64,000 nucleotides of DNA from CAVYOD01 sp963770045 (lineage in GTDB: Bacteria; Acidobacteriota; Aminicenantia; Aminicenantales; CAVYOD01). The number at the start of each line of letters is the position of its first letter. Position 1 is the stretch's first letter. The position numbers and the translations under genes were made by a program. Where the stretch lies: assembly GCA_963770045.1 (NCBI GenBank), contig CAVYOD010000014.1, positions 213,222 through 277,221 of the forward strand, in the 5' to 3' direction. The notes below the pieces were generated by a model, which saw only the letters and a list, made by a program, of their open reading frames with translations, did no database searches and had not been told where the DNA came from. Positions 53,873 through 62,378 of this stretch are shown here, piece by piece.

Positions 53873-56260
53873 ATGAAACAGAAGGAGGTCCTTCCCTCGC
53901 TCGTCTTTTTTCTTCCGTTGGCTGCGGGCTTGGCCTTGTTCCTCAACCTCTCTTCTCAGGTGGGCTCTTTTTCAATCTTGAGCCATGGCTTTCGATTCGC
54001 GCTGGCCCCTTTTTTACTCGCCCTCATAGGCTGCTTTCTGTTCCTTGTCGTGATCTGGATCTCTTTCGGAAGGGCCGAAACGAAAGTTTGTCAGCAGCCG
54101 CTCGATTCCAGGCTTCGCTCCGGTGCCACAATCTTCTGGCCCCTGCTTTTTTTCTTGCTCACGCCGCTTCTTCTCAGCTTTTATTTGACCCATGAAGATC
54201 TGGCCGTTCGGCTCAGGCTGTTGGCGATTTTCGTGGCCGTCGCTGTCGTCTATCTCAAATTCGCGGACCTCGGTCGTTTTCTCCAAAGGACTCCCTCGCT
54301 GGTCCAGAAAATCGAGAAGCGCTGGATCGGTTTCTCCGGCAAGAAGAAGCTCCTCGTCCTCTTTCTCATCGCCTTTTTCATCTATAATCTTTGCGCCTTC
54401 CTTCTCGTTTCCGAGGGAACCACTTTTTCGGGAGACGAGCCTAACTATCTTTTGACTTCCGACAGCCTCCTCTATGATCGTGACATCAACCTGGCCAATA
54501 ACTACGCCCACGAGGACTACTTTCACTTCTATTCCAGGAAAGACAACCCCCTGCTCAAGCTGGGAATTTACGGCCGCTACGGGCGGAAAGGGCATGATTA
54601 CATTTTCCCGATCAACCTGCCGGGACTCTCCGCGCTGATGCTCCCTTGGTATTGGCTGAGCCAACACTTCGATGGAAAGACGCTGACCTTCATCCTCAAG
54701 GAGAGTCTCACCCTATGGGCGGTCCTTCTTGGGCTGCAGCTTTATCTACTGGCCGGCCAGCTCTGGAAAAAAGAGCGCGTCTCCCTCAGTCTGTGGTTTC
54801 TATATTCTTTTACCGCGCCAATCCTCTTCTATGCGACTCACCTTTATCCGGAAATTCCGATCGCTCTCTTTTCCATCTATGTTTACCGGAGAGTCACTTC
54901 ACCCAAACGGATGTCCCTGCTTGAATGTTTCTTTTGCGGTTTCCTTCTGGCCCTGTTCTCGTGGTTCGGAGTTAAATACAATTTCCTTTTCTGGCCGCTC
55001 CTCCTGATCACGGTCTATTATCTCTACAAGCAGCACCGGGCCCGCTGGCGAATCGCGGGCTTCCTGGTTTTTCCCGTTCTTTCGTTGATTTTGTTCTACT
55101 ATTTTACCTACAGCCTCTACGGCACCTTCTCCCCATTCTCAATCTACGAGGGGGTCATGACCCCGGAGCGCCTGCAGGCGTTTAAGCAGGCCGTCCTCAG
55201 TCTGCCTTTCCTGCAGCGGATCGATTCCTTTTTCGGCTATTTTCTCGACCAGCGGGACGGGCTGCTTCTCTATTCGCCGCTTTATTTTTTTGTCTTCTTC
55301 GGGTTCGTCGAGATTTACCGCCGCTCCAGGCGGGATTTTCTTTTCCTGCTCCTTCTTGCCCTGCCTTTTCTGCTGAATTATGCGTTCTTCACTCACCGGC
55401 AGGGATATTGTCCCCAGGGAAGGGTTTTGGCGCCCATCTCCTGGATCGGGGCCATCGCCATCGGCTATTTTCTGGTCGAAAAAAGGAGCCGGATCTTTTC
55501 CTTCTTCTTCAAGTTTCTAAGCCTGGGAAGTTTCGTCCTGGCCGGCCTGCTTCTCTTCAACCCTTCTTTTCTTTATCAGCCGACGACGCACGAGTTCACC
55601 TCCCGGCCGGGAGCCCTTTTCGTCTACCTCAGCAATCTCCACTTCTTCTTGCCGCCCTACCTCCCCTCCTTCATCAAAGTGAACAATGTTGGCTACTGGC
55701 CAAATTACTTTTGGATCGCCGCGACAGTGGTCATGGTCTTGCTCTATATTTTCGTCAAACGCGGAGGCCAAACCCACCTCAGGCCCGTTTTCCACCACGC
55801 TTTTGCCCTGGTCGCTCTCTGCTGCGCCTTCCTGCTCTGGATACTCTACCCGCGGAGCGTGCTCTACGAGAATCGCACAGTGGCCTATTCGCCCCAGAAG
55901 AGTCTGGGCTTCTATCTCTTCCCGATGGGTTCTGGAGTTGTGGCCAAGAAGACGGGCGAGCTTTACCTTCACCAGGAAAAGTCCTACAAGGTGTTTTTCA
56001 GCGCCCGGAGGAGGCTCGAGCAAGTGACGATCGTTTTCGGCTCGGAGAAAGGAGAGTACGAAGCCCGTCTTCGCTTTTTCGACCTCCCGCTTTTTGAAGG
56101 ACGGACGAGCTTTGAAAAAAAGGAACTGAGGCTTTCCCCGCGGGCCTATTACAGCTTTAAGAACCTCTTTCTTTACGAGCTTGATTTGACCCTGGGAAAG
56201 CGCTCTTCCGAGTCGATGCTCGTCGACCCGTACCTATTATCGATCGTTCCCGTAAAATAA
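53873..56260 (+). CDS. GT-C-like polytopic membrane glycosyltransferase, copy 2
   Basis: A 795-residue paralog of 48665-51034, aligned along its whole length: FSGDEPNYLLTSDSLLYDRD for the acidic loop, INLPGLSALMLPWYW, YATHLYPEIPIALFSIYVYR, FFGYFLDQRDGLLLYSPLYFF and THRQGYCPQGRVLAPISW. About 13 hydrophobic helices precede a C-terminal soluble region. Predicted to transfer sugars from a polyprenyl-phosphate donor on the outer face of the inner membrane, possibly onto a glycolipid. The two copies differ mostly in loops, suggesting different acceptors. Annotated by analogy only. Confidence 0.7.
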   Translation: MKQKEVLPSLVFFLPLAAGLALFLNLSSQVGSFSILSHGFRFALAPFLLALIGCFLFLVVIWISFGRAETKVCQQPLDSRLRSGATIFWPLLFFLLTPLLLSFYLTHEDLAVRLRLLAIFVAVAVVYLKFADLGRFLQRTPSLVQKIEKRWIGFSGKKKLLVLFLIAFFIYNLCAFLLVSEGTTFSGDEPNYLLTSDSLLYDRDINLANNYAHEDYFHFYSRKDNPLLKLGIYGRYGRKGHDYIFPINLPGLSALMLPWYWLSQHFDGKTLTFILKESLTLWAVLLGLQLYLLAGQLWKKERVSLSLWFLYSFTAPILFYATHLYPEIPIALFSIYVYRRVTSPKRMSLLECFFCGFLLALFSWFGVKYNFLFWPLLLITVYYLYKQHRARWRIAGFLVFPVLSLILFYYFTYSLYGTFSPFSIYEGVMTPERLQAFKQAVLSLPFLQRIDSFFGYFLDQRDGLLLYSPLYFFVFFGFVEIYRRSRRDFLFLLLLALPFLLNYAFFTHRQGYCPQGRVLAPISWIGAIAIGYFLVEKRSRIFSFFFKFLSLGSFVLAGLLLFNPSFLYQPTTHEFTSRPGALFVYLSNLHFFLPPYLPSFIKVNNVGYWPNYFWIAATVVMVLLYIFVKRGGQTHLRPVFHHAFALVALCCAFLLWILYPRSVLYENRTVAYSPQKSLGFYLFPMGSGVVAKKTGELYLHQEKSYKVFFSARRRLEQVTIVFGSEKGEYEARLRFFDLPLFEGRTSFEKKELRLSPRAYYSFKNLFLYELDLTLGKRSSESMLVDPYLLSIVPVK

Positions 56261-56399
56261 ACCGGTGGCTTGAACCCGACCGTTCGCCCCCCTTGGTGCG
56301 AGGCCGGATGGCTCAGCGCCAATCGGCAAATCAGAGTGAGATATAAGCATTGACGAACTTGCCCGCTTGTGTATATCTTTCCCTGCAAGGAGTGCAAGT

Positions 56400-56915
56400 A
56401 TGAGTCAGAGTGAAAAGGGGACATCGTGGGTCGAGGGACTGATCTATGCGTCCTCCGGGTTGTTCATTCTCGTGCTCCTGCTCTCGGCGATCTACGATCC
56501 ATCCATCAGAATTCTGCACGGATTTCAGGCTCTCATTTATGTTGCGGTTATGATCCTGGCCCGGAGAAAAAGTGCTTACGGCTACGGGGCGGGCTGCATC
56601 ACGGCCGCATTCTGGAACTGGGTAAACCTCGTCCATACGACGTTCATTCGAGCCGGGCTGGACCAGCTATCGAACCTGCTCAAGACCGGTCACATCGCCA
56701 GGCCCGACCTGTTTATCGCGGTTATTGCGGCCACAGCGCACTTTGTTTTGATCGTAGCCTGCCTGGTGGGCTTTGTCCGGGTTTGGTCCAAAGGACCGCT
56801 CCAAATTGTCAGATTCCTCGCCGGCGGCCTCGCCGCCCTCGCTTATTTTGTCGTCATCGTTGTGGCGTTTGGCCCGCAGTTTGTGCCGCTGCTGAAGAGA
56901 GTCTTCGGCATCTGA
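56400..56915 (+). CDS. Membrane protein of unknown function
   Basis: Unrecognised, 171 residues from ATG 56400 (AAGGAG upstream). It has four or five hydrophobic segments (LIYASSGLFILVLLLSAIY, FQALIYVAVMILARR, LFIAVIAATAHFVLIVACLV, ALAYFVVIVVAFG) and an aromatic-rich FWNWVNLVHTTF loop. Small integral membrane protein, inferred inner-membrane. Converges with the serine hydrolase gene. Confidence 0.7.
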   Translation: MSQSEKGTSWVEGLIYASSGLFILVLLLSAIYDPSIRILHGFQALIYVAVMILARRKSAYGYGAGCITAAFWNWVNLVHTTFIRAGLDQLSNLLKTGHIARPDLFIAVIAATAHFVLIVACLVGFVRVWSKGPLQIVRFLAGGLAALAYFVVIVVAFGPQFVPLLKRVFGI

Positions 56916-56980
56916 GAAGTTTCGAGCCCCTCTTCCTTATCTGCCCGGTCGGGCGATCGAATTTGGCGGGCGCGGGCGGA

Positions 56981-58562
56981 CTAGTCTCTCTGCTTTTCGC
57001 CCTTGCGTTTGAAAACGATCTCCTTCACCGTGTTCTCAAGCGGGAGGGAGAGGCTGTCGATGTTGCCCTTGGTGTCGGTATGAAACGTGCCAAGGAATGA
57101 GAAGCCATAGATCCAAAACTCGAACGAGAAGATATCATAGTGGTGGTGTTTGATAGGCCAATCGTGTCCGTTGTAGAAACCTTTGAGCTTGTCCGCTTCC
57201 AGCTTGACGATAAAAGTCCCGTACCCGGGATGTTCATATTCGCCCGCATAATCCGCCAGTGGGTGCGACGGCGTGGTGCCGGCTTTGCGTTCGGCCGTGG
57301 CTTGCTGCTTAGCTTGGGAAATCATGTCCAGCATTTTTTGCCACAGTTTGCGCATCCGACTACTCCAATCGATCCGGTCCAAGCCAAGCAGCCGGTCAAA
57401 GACTTGGTAGCAGATCACATCACTAAGATCGGTATGATCCGCATTGGTGAGGACGACAACCCCTATGCCGTCGTCGGGCAACATCTGGACCGAGGCTGTA
57501 AAGCCGACTGCGTTGCCCCCGTGTTCGACCAGACGATGGCCGCGATAAGTCCCCGTCGTCCAGCCAAAAGCGTAACACTTATCTCCCAGCTCGCGGTATT
57601 GTCGCATCTCGTCAGAGATCGGATCGTCCTCCTCGATCGGCATCTGGGCGGTGTGAAGCAGTTTGAGCGTCGACTCCGAGACGATTCGCTTTCCTTCAAA
57701 CTCGCCGTTGCCTAGGTGGAGTTCGACCCACTTGGCCATGTCGAGGACATGGGCGCAGATAGACCCTGCCGGACCGATCGCATCTTCATCGGCCAGCGGT
57801 TGTTCCTCGAGGACCCCATCTTTCTCAAGATAAGGCTTGGCCGCGTCACCGGTTTTCTGGCTCTCGAGAGGCGGAGAAATTCGCGCTCGTCATTCCCAGG
57901 GGCTGGAAGATACGTTCTTTCACGAGTTGCTCCCAGTTCGTCCCGGCGATTTTGCCCGCGATGTACCCCGCAGCCATATAGACGAGGTTTTGGTACTGAT
58001 AGCAGGAGCGAAAATCTTTGTTGGGCTCGAGGTACTGCAGCCGATCGAAGAGCTGCTCGCGGTTGAATGGGCTGCCCAACCACATCAGCTCATGGCGGGG
58101 AAGCCCGGAGCGGTGGCAGGCCATGTCCCGCAGAGTCATACGTTCGGTGGCAAACGAGTCGTACATCTTGAAAGTCGGGACATAGTTGCGAATCGGAGTA
58201 TCCCAATCGAGCTTTCCCTCGTCGACCAGAGTTCCGATGGCCAGCGTCGTAAAGGCCTTCGTCGATGAGCCAATGGGCATGATCGTATGGGGTGTGACCG
58301 GCAGCTTGCGGGCGATGTCCCTGAGGCCAAAACCCTCGGCGAAGATGACCCGGCCCCCCTTGACGATGGCGATGGCGGCGCCGGGCACGATCCACTCTTT
58401 CAGTCGGGCGTTGACATACTCGGGGAACCCGCGGAGCGCAGAAACAACTGCAGGGGCTGGCCCGATGACGGCCCGAGAATCCTTTTCTTGAGAATTAAGA
58501 ACATCTGTGAAAATCCAGACTGCCGCGAGAATCGCGATAAGACAAGAGAGAGACCTTTTCAT
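56981..58562 (-). CDS. Class C beta-lactamase/PBP4*-like serine hydrolase (one frame break)
   Basis: Signal peptide MKRSLSCLIAILAAVWIF, then a serine beta-lactamase-fold domain: SxxK at Ser99-Lys102 (IGSSTKAF), YxN at Tyr190 (QYQNLVY), and HGG (LVEHGGNAVG) as the third motif. A C-terminal DUF3471-like domain follows (LADYAGEYEHPGYGTFIV, HHYDIFSFEF). One +1 break near 57868 separates the N- and C-terminal parts; with it removed the linker reads LESQKTGDAAKPYLEKDGV. Corrected ~527 residues. Members include esterases, D-aminopeptidases and peptidoglycan peptidases; true beta-lactamase activity is not implied. Fits the D-amino-acid theme of the window. Confidence 0.85.
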
Positions 58563-58694
58563 TCTTTCTCCTTTCTTCGAAGATTATCCTGCAGGTGGAC
58601 TTCCGAAGAAAAAAATAGACTCCTTCTTAGGATACGGTTGGACTCTCGAAAAGTTCCCGCCCGACGGCCTCCGGACAACAGAGTGGGGTCATCA

Positions 58695-58720
58695 GCTGCT
58701 CACGGCTCACGGCTCACTTA
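58695..58720. repeat. Degenerate tandem repeat (CTCACGG-type units)
   Basis: CTGCTCACGGCTCACGGCTCAC: three ~8-base units running into the last codons of tsaD. Complement of the GTGAGCAGT-type units at 31693. Confidence 0.4.
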
Positions 58721-59749
58721 TTTTCTGGGATAGGCATCGAGGTCGAGGCCCGAGAGGACAAGCTCGCTGACTTTGCGGGGGTTGCGGTCTTCGCCGGACT
58801 CGCCGAGTTTTTCAAAGGCCAGCGCGCCGACCATGGCCGCGTTATCGGAGCAAAGCCTGGCCGACGGAATGAAGGATTTCAAAGCCTGGGCGCGCGCGAA
58901 ATCCTCAAAGCTGAGCCTCAGCCTTTTATTTCTGGCCACCCCGCCGCAGAGGATGAGCGACTCGGCCCTGTGCACCTGGAGGGCCCTGGCCAGGTTATCC
59001 AGCAGATATCTGGCCACGGCCTCCTCAAAACTGGCAAGAAAATCGGCCAGCGCCGGATGAGAGGCGGAAATCCTGTGCTCTTTGATCTGCTTCAAGGCCG
59101 CCGTCTTGAGACCGCTGAAGCTGAAGTCGAGGCTCCGGTCGGTCATTCTCGGCAGAGCAAAAGGGAACCTCTTCGGGTCGCCCTCTTCAGCCAGCTTTTC
59201 AATGACCGGCCCGCCCGGATAGCCGAGGTTCAGGAATTTGGCGATCTTGTCGAGGGCTTCACCGGCTGCGTCATCCCTCGTCTTGCCGATCAGAGAGAGG
59301 CTGAGCTTCTTGGCAAGAGAAAAGAGTGAGGTGTGCCCCCCCGAAACAAGCAGGGCCAGCGCCGGGAACGGAATATCTTTGTGCTCCATAAAGGCCGCCT
59401 CGATGTGGGCCTCGACATGGTCTATTCCGAAGAGCGGCTTTTGAAAATAGTAAGCCAAACCTTTAGCAAAGGACAGGCCGACGAGGAGAGAGCCGATGAG
59501 ACCCGGTCCCTGAGTGGCGGCGAAAGCGTCGATGTCCCGGAGCTTGACTCGGGCTCGGCCGAGGCTCTCCTCGACGACATAGCCGATCGACTTGAGATGC
59601 TGGCGCGAGGCCAGCTCCGGCACGACGCCCCCGTAGGGCGCATGGATCTCGTCCTGGGAAAGGACGATGTTGCTCAGGGGGGACTGGACGCCTTCCATGA
59701 CGGCCGCCGACGTCTCATCGCAAGACGTTTCTATTGCTAAAATAAGCAT
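58718..59749 (-). CDS. tsaD: tRNA N6-threonylcarbamoyladenosine transferase TsaD
   Basis: Transfers threonylcarbamoyl to A37 of ANN-decoding tRNAs, with TsaB/E. Family hallmarks: ILAIETSCDETSAAVMEG, SQDEIHAPYGGVVPELASRQH, the metal-binding HVEAH (residues ~111-115; HMEGH in E. coli), LVSGGHTSLF, FSFSGLKTAA and SDNAAMVG. ATG 59749 is chosen; a GTG 12 bases upstream is possible. Length ~343. It is 39 bases downstream of mtnA on the same strand, and the gap is repetitive. Confidence 0.95.
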   Translation of the reverse strand: MLILAIETSCDETSAAVMEGVQSPLSNIVLSQDEIHAPYGGVVPELASRQHLKSIGYVVEESLGRARVKLRDIDAFAATQGPGLIGSLLVGLSFAKGLAYYFQKPLFGIDHVEAHIEAAFMEHKDIPFPALALLVSGGHTSLFSLAKKLSLSLIGKTRDDAAGEALDKIAKFLNLGYPGGPVIEKLAEEGDPKRFPFALPRMTDRSLDFSFSGLKTAALKQIKEHRISASHPALADFLASFEEAVARYLLDNLARALQVHRAESLILCGGVARNKRLRLSFEDFARAQALKSFIPSARLCSDNAAMVGALAFEKLGESGEDRNPRKVSELVLSGLDLDAYPRK

Positions 59750-59752
59750 GTC

Positions 59753-59795
59753 ATTAGTCACTGGTCACTCGTAACTGGCAACTGGTCACTAATGC
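59753..59795. repeat. Degenerate tandem repeat (ACTGGTCACT-type units)
   Basis: GTCACTGGTCACT, CGTAACTGGCA and ACTGGTCACTAAT occur in the tsaD-mtnA gap. Part of the same class of short, imprecise repeats. Confidence 0.4.
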
Positions 59796-60865
59796 AAACG
59801 TGATAAGCAACTTGACATGGTCAGTCGGTACAAATGCCTGTTGGCCAGTTCCTTGAGGCTCCTCAGGTATGGAGACCGGGCAATCCCCTTTTCGGTGATG
59901 ATGCCCGTAACAAGTCTGGCCGGGGTGACGTCAAAGGCCGGATTGCGGACTTTGACTCCTGGAACCGTCACACAACGGCCTCGTATATTTCTCACCTCGT
60001 CGGCGTCCCTTTCCTCGATCGGGATTTGGCGGCCGTCCTTGATCCCGAAGTCGACCGTGTTGAGCGGCGCGGCCACATAGAATGGGATTCTGTGCTCCCG
60101 GGCCAGGACCGCGACCGAATAAGTCCCGATCTTGTTGGCCGTATCGCCGTTCCGGGCGATCCGGTCGGCGCCGGTGATGACGAGCGAGATCTCGCCTTGG
60201 GCCATCAGCCAGCCGGCCATGTTGTCGGTGATGAGGACGACCGGTATCTTGTCTTTGGCCAGCTCCCAACAGGTCAGCCTCGCGCCCTGGAGGAACGGCC
60301 GTGTCTCGTCGGCATAGACGACAAGCTTCTTTCCCTGAGCGGCGGCCGCCCGCACGACGCCCAGGGCCGTGCCATAGCCGGCCGTCGCCAGTTCACCGGC
60401 GTTGCAGTGGGTCAGCACCCTGTCGCCATTTTTGATGAACCTGCTTCCCCACCTCCCGATCTTTAGGTTGGTTTCGAGGTCTTCTCTCTCTATGGACAGG
60501 GCTTCTTCGACAAGGCGCTTCTGAAGTTCCGCAAGGCCTTTTTTCTTAGCGCCTTCGAACGTTGCTCTCATCCTCTCCAGGGCCCAGAACAGGTTTCGGG
60601 CCGTCGGCCTGGTCATCTCAAGGCGATGGCAGACCATCTCGAAAGACTTCTCCAGATTTCCCGGATGTCTGAACTTTGAAACGCCCAAGGCGACTCCAAA
60701 GGCGGCGGCGATACCGATGGCCGGCGCTCCCCGGATGACCATCTTCTCAATCGCTTCCGCAACCCCTCTATAATCCCCGTAGGTGCGGTAGACCTCCTCC
60801 CAGGGAAGCTTACGCTGGTCGATCATGATGACTTTGCCATTACTCCATTTAATCGTCGGAAGCAT
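59789..60865 (-). CDS. mtnA: Methylthioribose-1-phosphate isomerase
   Basis: Isomerises methylthioribose-1-phosphate to the ribulose form in methionine salvage; eIF2B-like fold. Motifs: MVIRGAPAIGIAAAFGVAL, the catalytic Cys in LTHCNAGELATAGYGTALG, and the catalytic Asp in VITGADRIARNGDTANKIGTYSVA, with PFYVAAPLNTVD. ATG 60865 is two bases after the TPR gene stop and coupled to it. 358 residues. Other mtn genes are not nearby; related ribose-1,5-bisphosphate isomerases are less likely. Confidence 0.92.
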   Translation of the reverse strand: MLPTIKWSNGKVIMIDQRKLPWEEVYRTYGDYRGVAEAIEKMVIRGAPAIGIAAAFGVALGVSKFRHPGNLEKSFEMVCHRLEMTRPTARNLFWALERMRATFEGAKKKGLAELQKRLVEEALSIEREDLETNLKIGRWGSRFIKNGDRVLTHCNAGELATAGYGTALGVVRAAAAQGKKLVVYADETRPFLQGARLTCWELAKDKIPVVLITDNMAGWLMAQGEISLVITGADRIARNGDTANKIGTYSVAVLAREHRIPFYVAAPLNTVDFGIKDGRQIPIEERDADEVRNIRGRCVTVPGVKVRNPAFDVTPARLVTGIITEKGIARSPYLRSLKELANRHLYRLTMSSCLSRLH

Positions 60866-60866
60866 C

Positions 60867-61718
60867 TTACGTCCCCTTCTTCCAGGCAGGGGTTTCCGCG
60901 TCTTTCCAGCCCCACCTCTTGATCCACCTCTGATATCGGCTTTCGAATTCCTTCCAGGCCTCGGGTCCCATGACCTTCCGAAGCTCCCGGTAGCAGTAGA
61001 TGATCTGAAGGTCGTTATCCCGGAGAATCTCCTCCGAGGGCAACCCGAGCTCCTTGGCCATGACCGCCTCCTCAAAACTCCGCCCGCAGTCGCCGAGGTG
61101 GCTCCTGAACTGCGATTGAAGATAGTGGTAATACCCGCAACTCCAATCCGACTCACTGAGTTTTTCGATCAACTTAAGAGACTCGGCCAGGATCTTGGCC
61201 TTTTCCTTTTCTCCCGCCCCGAGCGCTTGGGAGAGCCTCAGTTCGGAGTGCCGCTGTGCGGCGACCAGGAGGACCGGACGGAATTTGGATTTCGCAAGGA
61301 GGGATTGATAGCTCCGGGCCGCCTGATCACTGAGCCCCATCTCCTTAAAAGTCGCAGCCAACCCGAGAAGGGAAACCTCAGCCGCCCATTCTTCACCCTC
61401 GGCGAAACCGTAGGAAAATGCTTCAAGGAAGCTTGTTTCGGCCTCCTTCCACATGGAGAGTTTGAACTCGGCCATTCCCTTGACCATAAAAGCCTGAGCC
61501 GAGGGACGGTTCTTGGTTTCTTCGGAGGCTTCGAGCAGAGACCTCTTATAAAATGCCAGGGCGTCGGCCGTCTGGTAAAGCCGGGACAACGTCTGGCCCC
61601 GGGCATAGTCCAGCTTGGCTTGTTCGAGATGGGAAACGCAGGCGCTCGAAGAAAAGCAGGTCAGGATCGCAGCGATCCAGACCTGTACCCTCAGTCGGCC
61701 GCGGAGAGCTCTAACCAT
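60867..61718 (-). CDS. TPR-containing lipoprotein, unknown function
   Basis: A 283-residue protein. N-terminal signal ending at a lipobox (IAAILTCFSSSAC), then helical pairs with TPR character (AKLDYARGQTLSRLYQTADALAFYKRS; AFMVKGMAEFKLSMWKEAETSFLEAFSYGF; LAATFKEMGLSDQAARSYQSLL). Probably tethered to a membrane and used as a protein-binding scaffold. It overlaps the upstream hypothetical gene by eight bases. I cannot name a partner. Confidence 0.75.
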   Translation of the reverse strand: MVRALRGRLRVQVWIAAILTCFSSSACVSHLEQAKLDYARGQTLSRLYQTADALAFYKRSLLEASEETKNRPSAQAFMVKGMAEFKLSMWKEAETSFLEAFSYGFAEGEEWAAEVSLLGLAATFKEMGLSDQAARSYQSLLAKSKFRPVLLVAAQRHSELRLSQALGAGEKEKAKILAESLKLIEKLSESDWSCGYYHYLQSQFRSHLGDCGRSFEEAVMAKELGLPSEEILRDNDLQIIYCYRELRKVMGPEAWKEFESRYQRWIKRWGWKDAETPAWKKGT

Positions 61719-62298
61719 GGGCCTTCTCCGTCCTCTTCCGCAATTCGCGGAGGATCATCTTCTGGATCTCAGGTTCTGAGAGAAGGTGGAGGTCCAGAGA
61801 CAAGATTTCCCCGGCCAGAGTTTTGAGCCCCTCCAGCAGCCGCGATTTCTCCGGCGCGGCATCGATCTCCGCCTTTGCCTTCTCGAGCCTTGGCTCGAAT
61901 TCGCGGACGAGGGACCGGAAGTCCCTGCTAGCCAGCTCGGGCCTGAAGATAGCCTGAAGAAAAGGGTCTTCCAGCCCGAGGACCGGATAGAGCTTCTCGA
62001 AAGCGGATCTGAGAACTCCGATATCTCTGTCCCGGATTTCCCGATCATAAGCGTGTCGAAGCTCGGCCGAACCGTTGAAGAAATCCAGGACAAAGGCATC
62101 AGGCTTCGTCCCGAGGGCCGCGGGGTCGAGCCAGACCTGGAAAGAGAGAATCCGGTCTTTCCACTCTTCTGTGCGGCGGATAGCCCAGATGAGGGCCGAA
62201 GAAAGAAGCGGAAAATAGAGATAGGTCTTGAGGGGCAGGAGTTGACCCAAGAGATCGATTCCCTTGGCTATGATCTTTTCAACCTTTGTCGTGCTCAT
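61711..62298 (-). CDS. Hypothetical protein
   Basis: Unrecognised, 195 residues. Soluble and charged except for one moderately hydrophobic stretch (LKTYLYFPLLSSALIWAI, ~residues 24-41); the C-terminal half is strongly helical (REFEPRLEKAKAEIDAAPEK; IQKMILRELRKRTEKAHG) with coiled-coil character. Overlaps the start of the TPR gene and lies 80 bases after lepA on the same strand, so it is probably part of a lepA-to-tsaD transcription unit. Confidence 0.65.
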   Translation of the reverse strand: MSTTKVEKIIAKGIDLLGQLLPLKTYLYFPLLSSALIWAIRRTEEWKDRILSFQVWLDPAALGTKPDAFVLDFFNGSAELRHAYDREIRDRDIGVLRSAFEKLYPVLGLEDPFLQAIFRPELASRDFRSLVREFEPRLEKAKAEIDAAPEKSRLLEGLKTLAGEILSLDLHLLSEPEIQKMILRELRKRTEKAHG

Positions 62299-62378
62299 GA
62301 TAACTTTACCCTTCTATTCAACTGATTCGAACAGAAATTCTAATGCTTAAATACCCCTTACCGCTTACCGTTCACTCC

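Noticed and set aside
59753..59795. Possible CRISPR-like repeats in the tsaD-mtnA gap
   Set aside because: Units are about 10 bases, irregular, with no spacers and no cas genes.
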